Under the pieces are notes generated by a model. It was not told the origin of the DNA, searched no databases, and saw nothing but the letters and a program-made list of their open reading frames with translations. This document shows, piece after piece, positions 43,478 to 56,962 of a DNA stretch of 64,000 nucleotides (positions are counted from its first letter, which is position 1; every line of letters begins with the position of its first letter). Location: assembly GCF_020382885.2 (NCBI RefSeq), contig NC_058506.1, forward strand, positions 22,989,818 through 23,053,817. The letters run 5' to 3'. Both the position numbers and the translations under genes were made by a program. This DNA is from Scatophagus argus (lineage: Eukaryota > Chordata > Actinopteri > Scatophagidae).

Positions 43478-46400
43478 TTACATTTTACTTTGATCTGATT
43501 GCACTTCGTCCTTTACAACCTCCTCCTCCTTCACATCAGGAACCTCAACAGCCTCTGACTCCACTTCCTGTTTGACTGCAGCAGAACAGGAAGTGTCTTC
43601 TTCTGTCTTCATGAAGGCGCTCAGCGGGTGATCGGTGAGCGCCTTGTTGGGCGACGGCGTGACATCGATGTACGACGACTGAGGAGACAAACAGCAGCAG
43701 GTCAAACATGCAGCGGTTTCATCGTTATCTAAACTGACAGCATTTGTTCTTCGGTTACTCACATTTTTATAATCTTCAAAGCAGGATGGATGGAAGTTCT
43801 GTGGAGGGAAAACAGATCAGACATTCAGTGATCCTCATCTCAGCAACACAACCTGAACTGTGAGAACAACAGCTGACTGTGGAGTCTCAGGTCAGAGCTA
43901 CAGGCTGGGAACACCTTAGCTTAGCCTGTTAGCATGATAAACAGTGCATCTGAAGCTGATGTGAGATCAGCAGTCACTGCAGTTCATCCTGAAAGTGTGA
44001 ACACAACAGTGCGTATCATGTGTACTTCGTAAAGCGGTGACGGACGTCAAAACGAGTTCAGGACTGTAACTTCGATTGTTTCACAAGGAGACATAAATGA
44101 AGAGATGAGGCATTCAGGGCCAGAGGGAAAGAGCAGTGTTTTCTCAGTCTGGTGAAGGTGTCGCACCTTGTCGTCGACCCGGATGGCGTTCTTCAGGAAC
44201 CAGTCCTCCTCCTCCTCCACCCAGTATGTCTCAAACGGCTCCTGACAGATTTCGCATGACTGCAGGAGGAAGAACAACACAAAGTTGCAGGAGTCCAATT
44301 ATCGAAACAAAAAATGATCAGAACGCAGTGAGGTATTGTTACACATGAACACAGCCTATAATCCAACCACATTCCTTATTCTCCATTGGTCAGTTCTGCG
44401 TGAGTACTTTAAGTACACTTCTGCAGTTTTTCCTTTAAACACAAGCCTTAACTCGTAAGAGTATTTGTACACTGTAGTAGTACTCCCTGCTTTTGCTTCT
44501 GATCAGCACTGTGTTGGACTGATCAGCTTCCTGACTGGCTGCAGTGTGGGATGTCTCACCTCTCCCACTTGGTCCTTGGTGGCTTTCACACTCTGGAACT
44601 CCTTCTCTTTGGCAGCTGCCTGGTTCTTCTGAACCTCCTCCTCGTTCTCCTTCTCAAAGAACTGACTTTTGGCTCGCTCCTCCAGGTCAGCGATCTCCTC
44701 AAACTCAATCCAGTCCTGGTGGGGGACGGACACGGACAGACACACACACACGTTTCCATCACTTCAGGATAATCACTCTGATTCAGTTCCTGAGATGTAA
44801 CCGGATTGTAACCACCACAGGCTTAGCCCTAACCTGGTCCTGGTGTTTGTTCCCACATTGTGACGAGTGAGTCTGAACATCAGGACTGAACGTCGCGTCA
44901 CACCAGAGCCCACCTGGACTCTTCGTCATCCCAGCAGCCAAGACATTCAACATTTTGGTTCATTAAACTGAACATTGTTCTTCGAGGAAAATTCTCTCTT
45001 TTACAGACTTAAATAACTTATGGTCTAGTCTTCTTTTCCTCCCTTATGAGGACTTGTATATCGCTGTATATTGTACAGTGTTTACTGTACCTTGCAAATT
45101 GTTAATTTATTACCGCTATACTATTTTTTGCACACTTTTTGCACCTTTTCTGCTCTTGTGAGCTGCCACGACAAGTGAATTTCCCCACTGTGGGATCAAT
45201 AAAGTTCATCTTATCTTATCTTCAGTTTTAGCAGGAAGTGTGTGTCCTCACCCTGAGGCTGTAGTACCAGCGGCGGTGGGTGACCTTCTTGCTGGCGACC
45301 TTCCCAGCATGGTTCTGTCTGAAGTGCCAGTCCAGGTGGTCGGCGTACATGTCGGTCTGTGAGGCAGTGAACCTCATGCTGCACAGACAGCACTGATTCC
45401 CCGAGTACAACTTGGTCACGACGCTCTCGAAACGTCTGAGGAAATGCAAAGTGTCACAACACTGAGCCAGCAAACTGCTCCTCACTCTGTCCATCTGTCC
45501 ACTACTCACTGTTTCATGTCCTCGATGGTGAAGCTGGTGAGATCTGGGACATCCCCCTCCTCCACCTCCGGCTCCTCCTCATCTTCCTCCTCCACCACAG
45601 GTGAAGCTGCTGGGACTGTGGTTGAAGTTTCTGGAAAGATCAAAACTCAAGCATTTTCAACTAGTCAAAGAACCAAACAATGGAAATAATGGAATGGAAG
45701 CTCAGAGAGATTGGACTCAGACGACCCACTAACCGTTGCCAGCAGCTGGCGCCGCGTCGGGCTGCGAGGGCTTGATGATCCCAGTGGAGATGAGTTTGGA
45801 CAGGAGGTCGTTAACATCAACCTGACCAAAGTGGTTCTCTGGGGGGACAACAGGAGGAGCTGCAGGGAAGCAAAAACATCTAATGAGAAACACTTCATGT
45901 CTTAACCCTGAAAACACGGAGAGCAAAGAGCTCCAGTTAGACAGCTGCTATGTCGTGTTTAATGCACAGTCACTGTGTGCAGAAGTCCACGAACAAAGTG
46001 TCTCATCAGGTGTCTGCTGTGCCGCATCAGGTGAGTGTGACTCTTACCCTGCTGTCTGAAAGGCACTGCGTTCTGAGGCAGGAAGCCCTGGTTGAGGGTT
46101 GTCATCATGTTTACCTGGAAACACCGAGAGAACATTGAAAGACAAAGTACAGACTGACTCTCCATATTCTGAGGACCAGATGAGACCCCTGAGGAACACA
46201 ATGACCAGGTCATGCGTCACTCACCGGCTGCTGCATGCTGATGCTGGGGGCGGCAGGATTGTAGAAGGGGCCGGGGGCCTGTTGGCTGAAGGGCGGGGCA
46301 GGCTGCATATTGAAGTTTCCTGCCTGCTGCAAGTTCGGCTGACCCTGGAACGTCATCGGCCCTGCAGGGAACTGAGGGTTCATAGGCTCTGGGAAACGCT

Positions 46401-49400
46401 GGGGGCCCATACTGAGGTTCTGCTGAGGGACCATGGGATTGTCGTAGACGGGCGGGGCCAATGTTCTCACAGGCGGCTGCAGGTTGTGTTGGGAAGTGAA
46501 CCTCATGGGGCCCTGCTGGCCAGGGGCCGACTCATAGAGTGGGGGCCCACCGGGCATGTCAAACCGGGGCCCTGGCTGACCAGGCCCATCAAAGCGCATC
46601 GGTCCGGGGCTTTCAAACCTCATCGGTCCCATCTGGTTTGGAGGACCCTCGAAGCGCATGGGCCGCTGCTGCTGGAAGCCCATTGGTCCAGACCCAGGAC
46701 CATGAGCCATATTATTAAAGCGCTGCACGGGGCCCTCAAAGTGTCCTGGCCCCTCAAACCTCGCAGGGGGCTGCTGACTAACAGGACCATCAAACCTCCC
46801 GGGGCCTTGAGGGTGAGGGGGACCATCAAACCGCCCCATACCATCTCCACCTCTTGCTGGACCGTGAGACATGTGGGGGCCGTCACATCGCCCAGGTCCA
46901 TCAAAACGCTCGGGCATGTTGTGATGGGGCAGGCCACCATCATATCTGCCAGGACCCTTGTGGTGCGGCCCATCAAACCGTGATGAGTCATCGTAGTGCC
47001 CAGGGCCGCCAACTTCATACCACCCTGAAGGGTGCGGTCTGGAGGGGCCCATGTGTCCAGGCCCATCGTACCGGGAGGCGGGGTGTCCTCCATCATGAGG
47101 AGGTGTGTGTCCTGGGGAGTCACTGTGCTGCCGGACAGAAGACAGCGGTCCTCCACGGCCCGGTGCCTTGAGGATGGATTTGGGGGGAGGATGAGGGTGA
47201 GGAGGGGGGACATTCAGATTGAGGGGTCCGTCGTCAGAGTGCTCACTGTTGGGGCTCTCGAAGCGTGGGACTGGGCTCATTTCTGCTGACTCTTTCTGGT
47301 GTAAAGGTGACAGGCGCTCACGTTCAAACCTGGGGACCGGCGGGTCCAGACCTGCCGGGCTCGAACAGTTCCTGTGGACCACAGTGCCAGAGGGTGGAGG
47401 TCCCTCTGGTCTTCGCAGGTCGGGGTGTCTGGAGTCGGCAGGTGGGCCGTACCTTCGCGGAGCATCATAGCCGCTCTTCTGCTCGTCATAACGCTGGCGC
47501 TCCATCAGCGGAGACGTCCACTCTCTCTCACCTGGGACCAACAGAAAAACTCATCAGGACTCTTTCTGCCTTCTTGTCAGTGTTTCTGTCAGTGTCCCTG
47601 TCACTTCCTGCCACTCACGATTTGTGGTGTTTCCCTCAGTATGAGCTTCATTCCACATTTGGTCATATCAGCCAGAAGAAATCTAAACAAGGACCAAATC
47701 GGTTTTCACTGTCTAAACTCTTAACTCAGTAACGACTCCAATGACCTCCTGAGATCTACTGTGACCAACTGCCGCTGCTGGAAATAACTGAATGATAACC
47801 GAGGCCTTAATTAAGATAGATAGATAGATAGATAGATAGATACTTTATTGATCTCGAGGGAAATTCATTAAGTGTAAGTGTGTAAACTGTGATCTCTTTA
47901 GAAGAGCGTCTAACCCTGCTGAAGTATCACTAATCGAGACCCTGACACACCATGGCTCCAGAACCTGACCTCTGACCTCTCTGTGGGTAAAGATAACATA
48001 GAACATTGCCTTCTTGTGTCACTTTGAGCAGATCAACACATTGTCATGGATTTGCTGAGAGCAGCAGACTTACTGGACTCTCTGGGGTCGGCTCTCCTCC
48101 TGAAGCGAAGACCTGGTAGGGATTTCAGAGTGGGGAACTCTTTGCCGTGGTTGTACTCCTCGATCATGGGGCCGAGCGGAGGCCGCGTCTCTTCACGCTC
48201 TTTACTCCGCCTTTCACCTGCGAGTGTCATCAACCACCGGACATCAGTGACATACCACATAACCAAACAACTGGCTTCTTCACAACTTTAATTCAACCCG
48301 TGTTCTCCTCTCCGCTCACCTTGCCTGTCTCGTGGTGGCCGGTTGTATTTATGTGATGGTGGCTGTCCAACGTTCCTGCCGCCACCACCACTCTTCTCAC
48401 CCTGCGCTGCTTCCTCACTCTCCTCTGGACTCTCTTCAGCTTCCCACTCCTCTCCAGCAGCTGGACGGGTGACCTGGGTCTTCCTCAGCTTGGACTTGTG
48501 CTCGTAGTAGGACAGCTCTGCTGCATCCATGCCGTCGTGAAGGCGGAGCTGAGTGGAGGGGGGGGTGGTCAGCAGCGGCTGTTTTTTAAAGTTCCCAGAG
48601 TCATCCCAGCTCTCACAGTGCTGCTGCTTCTCCTCCTGGTACTGGAAGAAATTTTTGATCTTGTGGGCCATGTTCAGGAAATCCTCCTGGGAAATCTCCC
48701 CACTCTCCAGACGCTTACTGGCCTACAGAGACGGCAAGACGACAACTTTTAGACAGACATCAAGTAGGAAAGAAAAATTTCAACACCTGTTTCCCTAAAC
48801 ATCCAACATTTTCCCCATCTTCTCTGAAAGCCTTGAGCTGCTCATGGAAGCAAAAGACCTAGGTCAAGTTTTGTGAACCCATAAAGGTCTTCAAGACTGT
48901 GAATGAACCACCCGCCCGCCCAATTGTGTCTGCAGACTCTGTTTTCACGTTTGTCTGCTGAGGGTTCAGCTTCTCTGAAATCAACAAAGCCTTCCTACAT
49001 TTGTAGAACAACTGTGTGAGCCATGACTGTGACATACCCTCCTGAGCAGGTCCTTCTTAGAGGCAGAATTGAGAACTTCAGGTATCTGCAGGTTGGCATC
49101 CACGCTGAGGCGATGCTTCGGGGTTCGGGGGGTAGTGGCAGTGATGGGGCGATTCGGGGTGCCATACTGCTTGTGTCTTGGAGGACCAGGCTTTGTGTGA
49201 GATTCCTCCGACAGCTTCAGACTTAACAAACACAAATTTAGTTTTTACTTCCAGAAATACAGATGGCAAAATTTAAAAAGAAAAGTAGTAAATCTGAATC
49301 TGTAACCAGACTAGACTCTAAACTAAAACAACCAGAAGTCTAAAACAGGTAAAATACTTCAGCGAGGAACAATGCAATTTCTGTCCATTTGATTTGGGCC

Positions 49401-52400
49401 TTTGGTGAAACATTTCAACATTACCAAACTGTGGTTTGATCAAGGGAGAAATGACCAGTGGCGTTAAAGATGGACAGACAAATGGACTCACTGTTTGCTC
49501 TCCTCCCAGCCGCTCCTCCAGCGATGAGGAGCGTCCTTGTTCTCCTTGGCTCCTCCGTCATGGCTCCGTGGGGAGTGAGATTCTCTGGATTCGGAGTGCC
49601 GCTCCTCCGCCGGTCTCTTTGACCTCCTGCTCTCCAACTGGTTCTTTTTGGGTGTGAGCCTGTCCTCTCGGCCGGCCTTCCCATGTTCTGATTCGTCTGT
49701 GCGGATCCTCCTGGGCTTGCTGGATTTGCGAGAGGGCGACGGGGACAAGGAGCTGCTTCTGGCTCTGCTCTTGGGCGAGCGTCTGTCTTTTCTCTTTGGA
49801 GAGGAGGTGGGGGAGCGCGACCTGGAGCGCGAACGGGTGCGTTTTCTGGCATGCGTCCGGGCATTGCCTCCAGACTTGAACTCAGCCTTCTCTGAGGACT
49901 CATCACGCTCGTGTTTGGTCACCGAGCCGTTCACCAGCTTCCCTTTGGTGAATCTCTGAGGCTCTGCTCCCCGTGCAGCCTCATCTCTTTCCTTCTTGTC
50001 AGTGCATCTTTTCTTCTCCTTCAGCTCGTCGTCCTTGGCCTCTGCAGTTTTGTCTTGCGTGCGTTTTCTCAGCCTCGGATCTTTCTTTGTGCCGTCACCT
50101 GACTTGTGAATCTCAGCCTCCACAGGTTTGGTTTTACTTTGAACACTTTTAGCCATCGGAGATGGGGACTTGGACTTAGGCTTCTCCTCTAGCACCTCCT
50201 TCCTCTGGGTCCTGGCCTTGTCGGGCCGGGTGGATTTATCAGGTGTTGCAGCAGCAGGACTTCCTATTGTGGCTGCGTCTGTTTTCTTCCCAGCAGGCTG
50301 TTCTTTGGGCTGGGAGGCAGCTGGGGGCCCGGGGCGGTTCAGACGGGGGTCTCTGGTGGATGACTTGGTGTCTGTCTGAGTCTGAGGAGGGATCCAGGGT
50401 CGAACCACTGGGGCAGCTTGACTTGCAGGCTTTGGCACCGTACTGGGTGGTGCTGGGGTGGAGACTGGAGTTGATGTTGGCAACACAAATCCACCAGCCT
50501 GTAGACACATTCAACAACTGTTGGTGCTTCTGTTTCAGAGGACCTTAAACATGAACATGCAGGTGAACAGAAAGGCTAACTGATAACTTAAGAATCAAAG
50601 CGGAAACAAAGTTAGATCACCCACAAGAAAGAACGATGAAGATGCCAAACTGCTGCTGCACAGCTTGACGTTTCCTGTTCAACACCAGAGCTGCAGGTTT
50701 CTCCTGATGCTACACAGTGGTTGACTGATACAAGTTTTTCGGTGGCCGGTAGTGATATTTAAAGAGCAGGACAGTGGATATATTAATTCCTACATGGATA
50801 TCTTGGCCATTAATGTTTCAAGTGGAATTATGAGCAAGTAATGTTAAAGACTTTGGGTTATGCTGTAAAGGGATAGCACAGACATGTCAGTAAGAATAAT
50901 GCACTCACCAGTTACAAAGACCCAGAACCAGCTCGTGCTGGACATTAATAACAACATGCCTTTTTTTCCTCAACACGCTGGTATAGTAAGGCAGGAAGTG
51001 GCATCAGAAAGCAGACCTGGAATTAGAATCAAGTCATTCAACCTACCAGCTGGGCTTTGGTCTGCTCCAGTTCCAGCTCGATCTTCTTCTGCTGAAGCTC
51101 CAGAAGCTGCTTCTGTTTAGCCAGTAGCTGCTGCCGGATCAGCTGCTCCTGGGTCATGCTGTACTGGCTCACAGCAGGGGCTGGCTGGGGAGCAGGCTCT
51201 ACTGTTGCAGGTGGTGTCGAAGGCTGAGGGGCAGGAACAGGCTGTGGCGAGGACACCTCCTCGGACTGGAGACACACCCAGGTCATACAGAGTCAGAGGA
51301 CAGCATTTCAATCAGAAACACCTCAGCCCAAGTTCTGCTGCCAGAGATATTCCACTTTACAGATTGGTTACAGGTTGCTTGTAGATTTATTAAGTGTAAA
51401 GAACTGTCTAAAATTGAATCAATACTGATGTTGTTCCTTCAAATACACAGGGGATACAAGAGTAAGGAAACACACTTTTGTGGGATGAACCATTCCAAAA
51501 ATGTCTGCTAACATTTGTTTACTTCTTAAAATTTCATTTAGCAAATTACTTTCAATATCAGTCTATAGGAGAAATGATGAGTTAATTTTTAAATCTGTTA
51601 ATCAATTAATTTACAAAAACAGATCATTTGAAATTTTTAATTTCTTGCAGTAAAAATATGTGATGTCTTCATGTTGTTCTGCCTGTCGCTGTGTTGCACT
51701 CCATGTGTTTCTGTCAGTCTTGCGGGTGCATGCAGAGTGTAATGCAGATGTTTCTGAATAAATCTGTTTGAGAAGAGCTGATCTCATTGCAGCAAGAGGT
51801 TTTCTGTCTTCAAGAAAAGTTTGTTGTGAGGCTTGGAATAAATTAATAACAACAGGAAAAAAATCTAAACCCATTTAGATCTGATGTTGTGTCTGCAGCA
51901 CATACACACCTGTTTTAAAAACTTGGGGTTGACGTGAATGCTGGCATTAACAGTGGGCGGCAGTGGCTTGATGGGCCAGGCCGGGTCGACTGAGTTGACC
52001 CGGACATCCAGCGCGTACAGTTTCTTCAGGGGAAACACATCGTCCCACGTTGAACGCAACTTGAACAGACTCTTTCTAGTGTTTTCATCCACCTACAAAC
52101 AGAGGACATGACTTGGTCCAGAGCTACCAATCAAAACCTGAAACACACGTCAGCATCATCAAAGCTAATATAAAAGTTCCAGCGTCAGCTCCATGACCAC
52201 TACCATTAAAGGGTTTAAAATACTGTGTTAAAACTCCCTGAAAAGGTAAAATAATAACTAAAACTTTTCTAGGAAAAAAAATTAATAGCAGGACTAAATT
52301 ATGGTAATAAGTACACAGGAGATCATGTAAAAGCAAGCAACAACAAAGAGGAGGGTAGTGCCGTGGGCTGTTAAAGACTTTTAGTGTTTACTTTTTAACA

Positions 52401-54949
52401 AGGCTAACAGCAGCAAAGAGAACTGTACCTTTTCAAAGACACATATAAATGAAGTGATTAGGTTTTTAGCAAACACTGCAAGGTATTCTCCTCCAACATT
52501 CTTCACTATGGAATCCACTAAGTACAAAACTGGAAGCTTCTCGGTAGGTGGGGCCTGGAGCAATAGAGAACTCAACAAGTTTAGAAAACAACAAGGGTTA
52601 AAACCAACATTTCAGAACAAATGCTCAAATTACAACTTGACAAGATTAACAGGGTGACCCCCCCCCCATTCTCTGTGTGAGAATTTTAAACTAAGTCTGG
52701 GAAAAGTCAAAAATAAAGTCTGTGGCGAGTGAGAAAAAACAGGAAAAAAAGTGGTCCATTTTTTCTTCATTCTGCAATCAAAGTAAAATTGTGGGGGAAA
52801 AAAATCAATTCCTTCATCACTGCACTGAATGTGTGACCACACCTGTGATCAATCCAGAACCAGGAAAAATCTTCTGTGAATGATCAGTCAGTTCAGAGTT
52901 TGTAAAGATGGACTTCTGTAACGATCCTTCCCCAGAGTTAAGGGGAAAAACTTGTCCATGAAGGGTTTAAAAAAAAAAAAGGAAAAAAAAAAAAGAACAG
53001 TCCAATACTGAGTAACAGTTTACCTCCAAAGAGGGGTTTTTGCTTAAACCGCTCTTTGTACTTTACCCAGATGACACATCAACGAGCTTCACTCTGGAAA
53101 TCCACACCCAGCGAGTTGAATTCACTTACACTCTTTTACCCTTCAAAAATGTTTTTCTCCCTTCAATAACTCATTAGGGAATAGATCACATGATCTGTAG
53201 GCAGTTAAATTCTGCACACTTCAGCACAAGTCTGCGTTACTGAACTGTGCAGCATCAGTTGACTAATTACTGTTGGTACAACCAGTCCAGACTCAGCTGT
53301 GTAAATGTAAACCAGAGTCATACCAATAAATTACACTGGGAAATAAAAAATGACAAAAAGCACATTTCACATTTTTTATTATAACATTTTAACCATTCAA
53401 TGACATTTCAGTAATTCAAAATCCACTAATGAATTAATGCATTGAAATTTCTGATCCGATCAGACTTCAAGTGAGCAAAGCTTCGTTTTGCCAGGCATCA
53501 CAGTGCAAACACCAACCACAGAGTTACTGAGGAAACTGCTGACTGCAATGCATTTCTGCAAGAGGTGGAGGGGCCACGTCTCCTGCCTTTAACAGCAGCT
53601 ACCCGACAATATTTATTAACAATTATTTTAACTGGTAACCATTTGAAAAAAACTGATGTGGTCAGGCCTCAATCAGCAGACAGAATGACTGCAGAGAACA
53701 CAGTAGCAAAGGGCCAAAATACCAGTAACGGCTGTGAACAGCCAGGGCAGCAAATGTCAAGTCAAAATCCACCGTAACTCAAGCAGCTAATTCTAACTAC
53801 AGCACTGTATGCAATTTGTCCATTTGGTCAGACTACTATTATAGTCAATCTTTCAGGAAGCTCCAGGAGTCCACATGGTTATTGTGATTCATCAGTATAA
53901 AACCTTAATCTTGTAACATTAGCTTGAATACAGTCTGTCCTGATTGTCAAGGCTGTAGTGTGCCTCACAAACACACAGGAGCTAAGCTAGAAGGCTGAAA
54001 ACACAACTGAAAGGCCATTGTGTTTCGGTCGTTACTCTAGGAGCCCCTAAAAGTCTCAGATAAGTCAAATTCACACACACGTTTAAGATTAAAACATTTG
54101 AAAGCAAATAAACTTAAACTCAATGGTTTATTGCTGGGCCATGCAAATATTTCTTTAATTTATATATCATCGTCCCCCTTTATTTATGGGTTCTTGATAA
54201 AATCTGTGCAACTTACCAAAAAAAATAGCTTGCTTTGAATCAACTGAAACAATACATGAAACTACTGCGCCCAGGACAACGACGTAAGCACAGTCTCAAA
54301 AGCTCGAAATTACCGACTTCAAGTCACTACGTTTTCATAGCATTACGTTAGTGTGTTTTCACCTCAAAGCAACAGATTATCACCGACTTAATGGCGATAT
54401 CCAACATAAATAGTTAAGTTTAAACGGTGGATTTTAACTTCCGTTGGGCCCGAGAGCTCACCAAGTTACAACTAACTTCGACAACGTGTTCCGACAGTGA
54501 AACTCTTCAAAATAGTTTCTAACTTCGAAGCAAACGAAATATACTGATGAATAAACGAATATTCACTTTAATACAAATAACTGAGTGAAAAGATTGCAGT
54601 GCCACTCGGTAGCGTTGCTATACAGGACAACAACGGAATGTAACGTAGCTGGTTGACATGTCGCTGGCCGCCATGTTTAGCTGGGAGCTAACAGCCAACA
54701 CCACATCGTCGGGCCTAACGTTAACTTACAACATAAATCGACAATCATCTGAAATTGAAAGTATTCTATATTTATAAAAACCTTGCTTATTTGCGCTTCA
54801 ATAATTGCGACGATATCCTTGGCGAAGTTGATGTTTTCCTCGGCCAGAATGGTCAGCATGTTGATGTGCGGCTTGCTGTTGAATGTCAGGTCTTCCAGCG
54901 AGGACTGATACTCTCGGCAGGCGTCTTCCCTCGCCGCTTTGTCGTCCAT
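43478..54949 (-). CDS. pcf11: PCF11 cleavage and polyadenylation factor subunit (CFIIm)
   Basis: Nuclear scaffold of cleavage factor II that binds the RNA polymerase II CTD and drives 3'-end cleavage and termination. Exons in transcript order: 54949-54782, 52554-52429, 52092-51910, 51265-51047, 50498-49492, 49221-49038, 48722-48320, 48217-48074, 47531-46225, 46114-46048, 45859-45734, 45630-45510, 45435-45252, 44715-44560, 44259-44167, 43798-43763, 43678-43478. All phases close to give 1574 residues (human 1555). Residues 1-159 form the CTD-interacting domain (AREDACREYQSSLEDLTFN, PVLYLVDSIVKNVG, TRKSLFKLRSTWDDVFPL). Then come a Gln-rich helix (LIRQQLLAKQKQLLELQQKK), an Arg/Ser and Lys-rich region, repeats of the RFDGP/RFEGP type in the large exon 9, a first zinc finger (CCLCSMRFTASQTDMYADHL), the CLP1-binding HRRWYYSLRDWIEFEE segment and a second zinc finger (CEICQEPFE...HPSC). 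An in-frame upstream ATG at 55024 exists, but homology favours 54949. Confidence 0.97.
45010..45230 (+). mobile_element. Retroposon 3' end in pcf11 intron 13
   Basis: AT-rich sequence with a TTTTTTGCACACTTTTTGCA segment ends with GAATTTCCCCACTGTGGGATC, then AATAAAGTTC and a (TTATC)n tail. Typical teleost non-LTR terminus, antisense to pcf11. It ends about 20 bp from the exon at 45252-45435. Confidence 0.65.
47803..47872 (-). mobile_element. Retroposon 3' tail with (GATA)n in pcf11 intron 8
   Basis: The minus strand reads GAATTTCCCTCGAGATC, AATAAAGTA and then (TATC)n. It is the same terminus type as the 45010-45230 copy, in the sense orientation of pcf11. Confidence 0.65.
52666..54185 (-). 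promoter_or_regulatory. pcf11 intron 1 with several candidate poly(A) signals
   Basis: The 2.2 kb first intron is AT-rich, has no recognisable mobile element and holds minus-strand AATAAA hexamers at 54184-54179, 53617-53612 and 53380-53375. Vertebrate PCF11 is known to limit its own level by premature polyadenylation in intron 1. Which hexamer, if any, is used cannot be told from sequence. Confidence 0.35.
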
Positions 54950-56204
54950 CTTTGAGCTGAGCGACCCGGGAAAACCTATACCAGCCTTATCAAAACCATA
55001 AGCATCGATTAGCAGGCAGTCCATGTACTCATGTAACTAACTGTTCTGACTCGACCCTGTCTCTGAGAAAAATGACGCTGGGTTTGTAGTAAATTTCGGT
55101 GGCCGTCGTCCTTCTCCGTACGTCTGTGATGACAAGAAGATGGCGACTGTAATTGCAGGCCCCAAACGCCACACGCAGATTTGAGATCCACCATGACGTC
55201 CTGCACTCCCATTGGCTTATTTTACACAGTTCGGACCGGTCTTTGGATTTTCATTGGTTGGATACAATAACAGCCACACAAATTAGCCAATCACATTGTA
55301 GTATGGAAAGCTTATCATTGCATAACGAACAGACACGGCCCAAAAGTGTTTCTCAGCATAACAACGTGAGGTCAAGCATGGCGTCTCACTTCCGTCCTTA
55401 GCTGATAGTTAACCTAACAATACCAACTAAATATTTAAGTATAATAGTATACTCATGTGTGAAAATATTATAAATGTAAACTATCAGATGTATTAAAATA
55501 TTAAGCGTGATGTACACTACCATCCCTACATATGTCAAAATCAAGAATAAACATAAATACGTAAGATGTCAGTGGTATGAATAAAAACAAAAATGAAGGA
55601 AGTGAATATATTGCACATGTTGGATATTATTGCAGATGTTAGTTGTTGCACATGTTCGATGAAACATGATGAAAGTTAGTGGCTTGTGTGGGAGCTGAGT
55701 GGACAATAAACGGTCATAGAATCACATGGGCTACTTTAAGAACTGGGTCCATGTCCAGAGTATAAGCTGAACACCAGCCCAAAAAGCATTCTCTAAGAGA
55801 GCTACTGGCTTCTGGGACTTGATGATATGCAACTATATGAAAGCATGTAATTGACCTACATGATCAATGTACAACTACATGTGAGAATGAAAGTAAGCAA
55901 CATCCAAAGAACATCAGCTCCATGAGATGTTATGAATATAAGTCATTTAGAAGATGAAGTTTTGCAGACTTGACTGGTAACATGTTGCTTCTGCTCTGCC
56001 ATTTACAAAGTAAGAAAACATTTTCATGTGCACCAAAATTTATATTGAATATTAGAGATGAGTCAGAACATTTGGAGTTGTGCCTGCGAGTTACAAATGA
56101 TTAATGCTTTTTAATAAGCTTTTCTAACAGGATCTAAATTCCATTCTGGGCATTAGCTATTGTAAACTGTAGTGTTTTAAAGTACACTGTGTTTTCACTC
56201 TGAA

Positions 56205-56272
56205 TGATGTTTGTCTGCAGTGATTTTTTTTAATCACTTTTGCACTGAAAAGGAAATTCTGATTCTGATTTG
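56205..56272 (+). mobile_element. Possible retroposon 3' tail fragment
   Basis: TTTTGCACTGAAAAGGAAAT followed by TCTGATTCTGATT resembles the degraded 3' terminus and (GATTCT)n tail seen at 30260-30302. Short and diverged. Confidence 0.35.
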
Positions 56273-56739
56273 TGACTCCATGATTTGCTTCCAGCATTTA
56301 ATCCATGACATTTACTGAAGCTCTGCAGATGCGTCTGATTTATGGGCTGCTCTGTATTCTACATGTCAGGCTATTTGGTTCCTTTTTCATCAACTCAATA
56401 ATAAAAATATACCTGAAATATTTGAAATTTGAACGAGAAGTATTTGCTCTATACCTAGGGATGATTTAGACAAAGAAATGAGGGCTAACAACATCTGAGG
56501 CATCAGTGTTGATTACTTAGGTAACTAAAGACTAAATCATCTGAGACTTAACCCTGTCAACATTACAGATGCCATGTAAAGCTCCAGACTGTTGGGATAT
56601 TATTAGACACAACAATTACACACCAAAGTATAGAGATGTTGCTTCACTGTCATCTAATTCAACAGGCTGAGGTGGAGGAAGTATTCAGTATTCAGAACCA
56701 TCCATCCATTTTGTATACCGCTTATCCATCAGGGTCATT

Positions 56740-56962
56740 CTGCAGTTTTCCTTTCACATTATAGTCACACACTTTCACTTCAGTATATTTTGCATACACT
56801 GAATTTTTTTTCTCAGTATTTAACCCATCCCTGGTTGAACACACATGCAACACAGCACACTACATGCAGTGAACACACACACACAGGAGCAGTGGGCTGC
56901 CATATCAGGAGTCCAGGGGGCAGTTAGGGGGTTGGGTGCTCGCCCTTGCTCAAGGGCACGTC
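56740..56962 (-). mobile_element. SINE fragment lacking the tRNA-like head
   Basis: It shares the body (CATTTAACCCATCC-like, CACACATGCAACAC, ACATGCAGTGAA, GGAGCAGTGGGC) and the CCTTGCTCAAGG core (plus-strand reading) with the copies at 36820 and 58455. It stops before the B box, so it is truncated at its 5' side. Confidence 0.65.

Noticed and set aside
46099-46983. 294-residue plus-strand open frame
   Set aside because: It is the antisense shadow of the GC-rich, repetitive pcf11 exon 9, whose minus frame matches PCF11.
54950-55024. Upstream in-frame ATG that would lengthen PCF11 by 25 residues
   Set aside because: The added residues do not match the family; human PCF11 begins only about a dozen residues before AREDACR, which fits the ATG at 54949.
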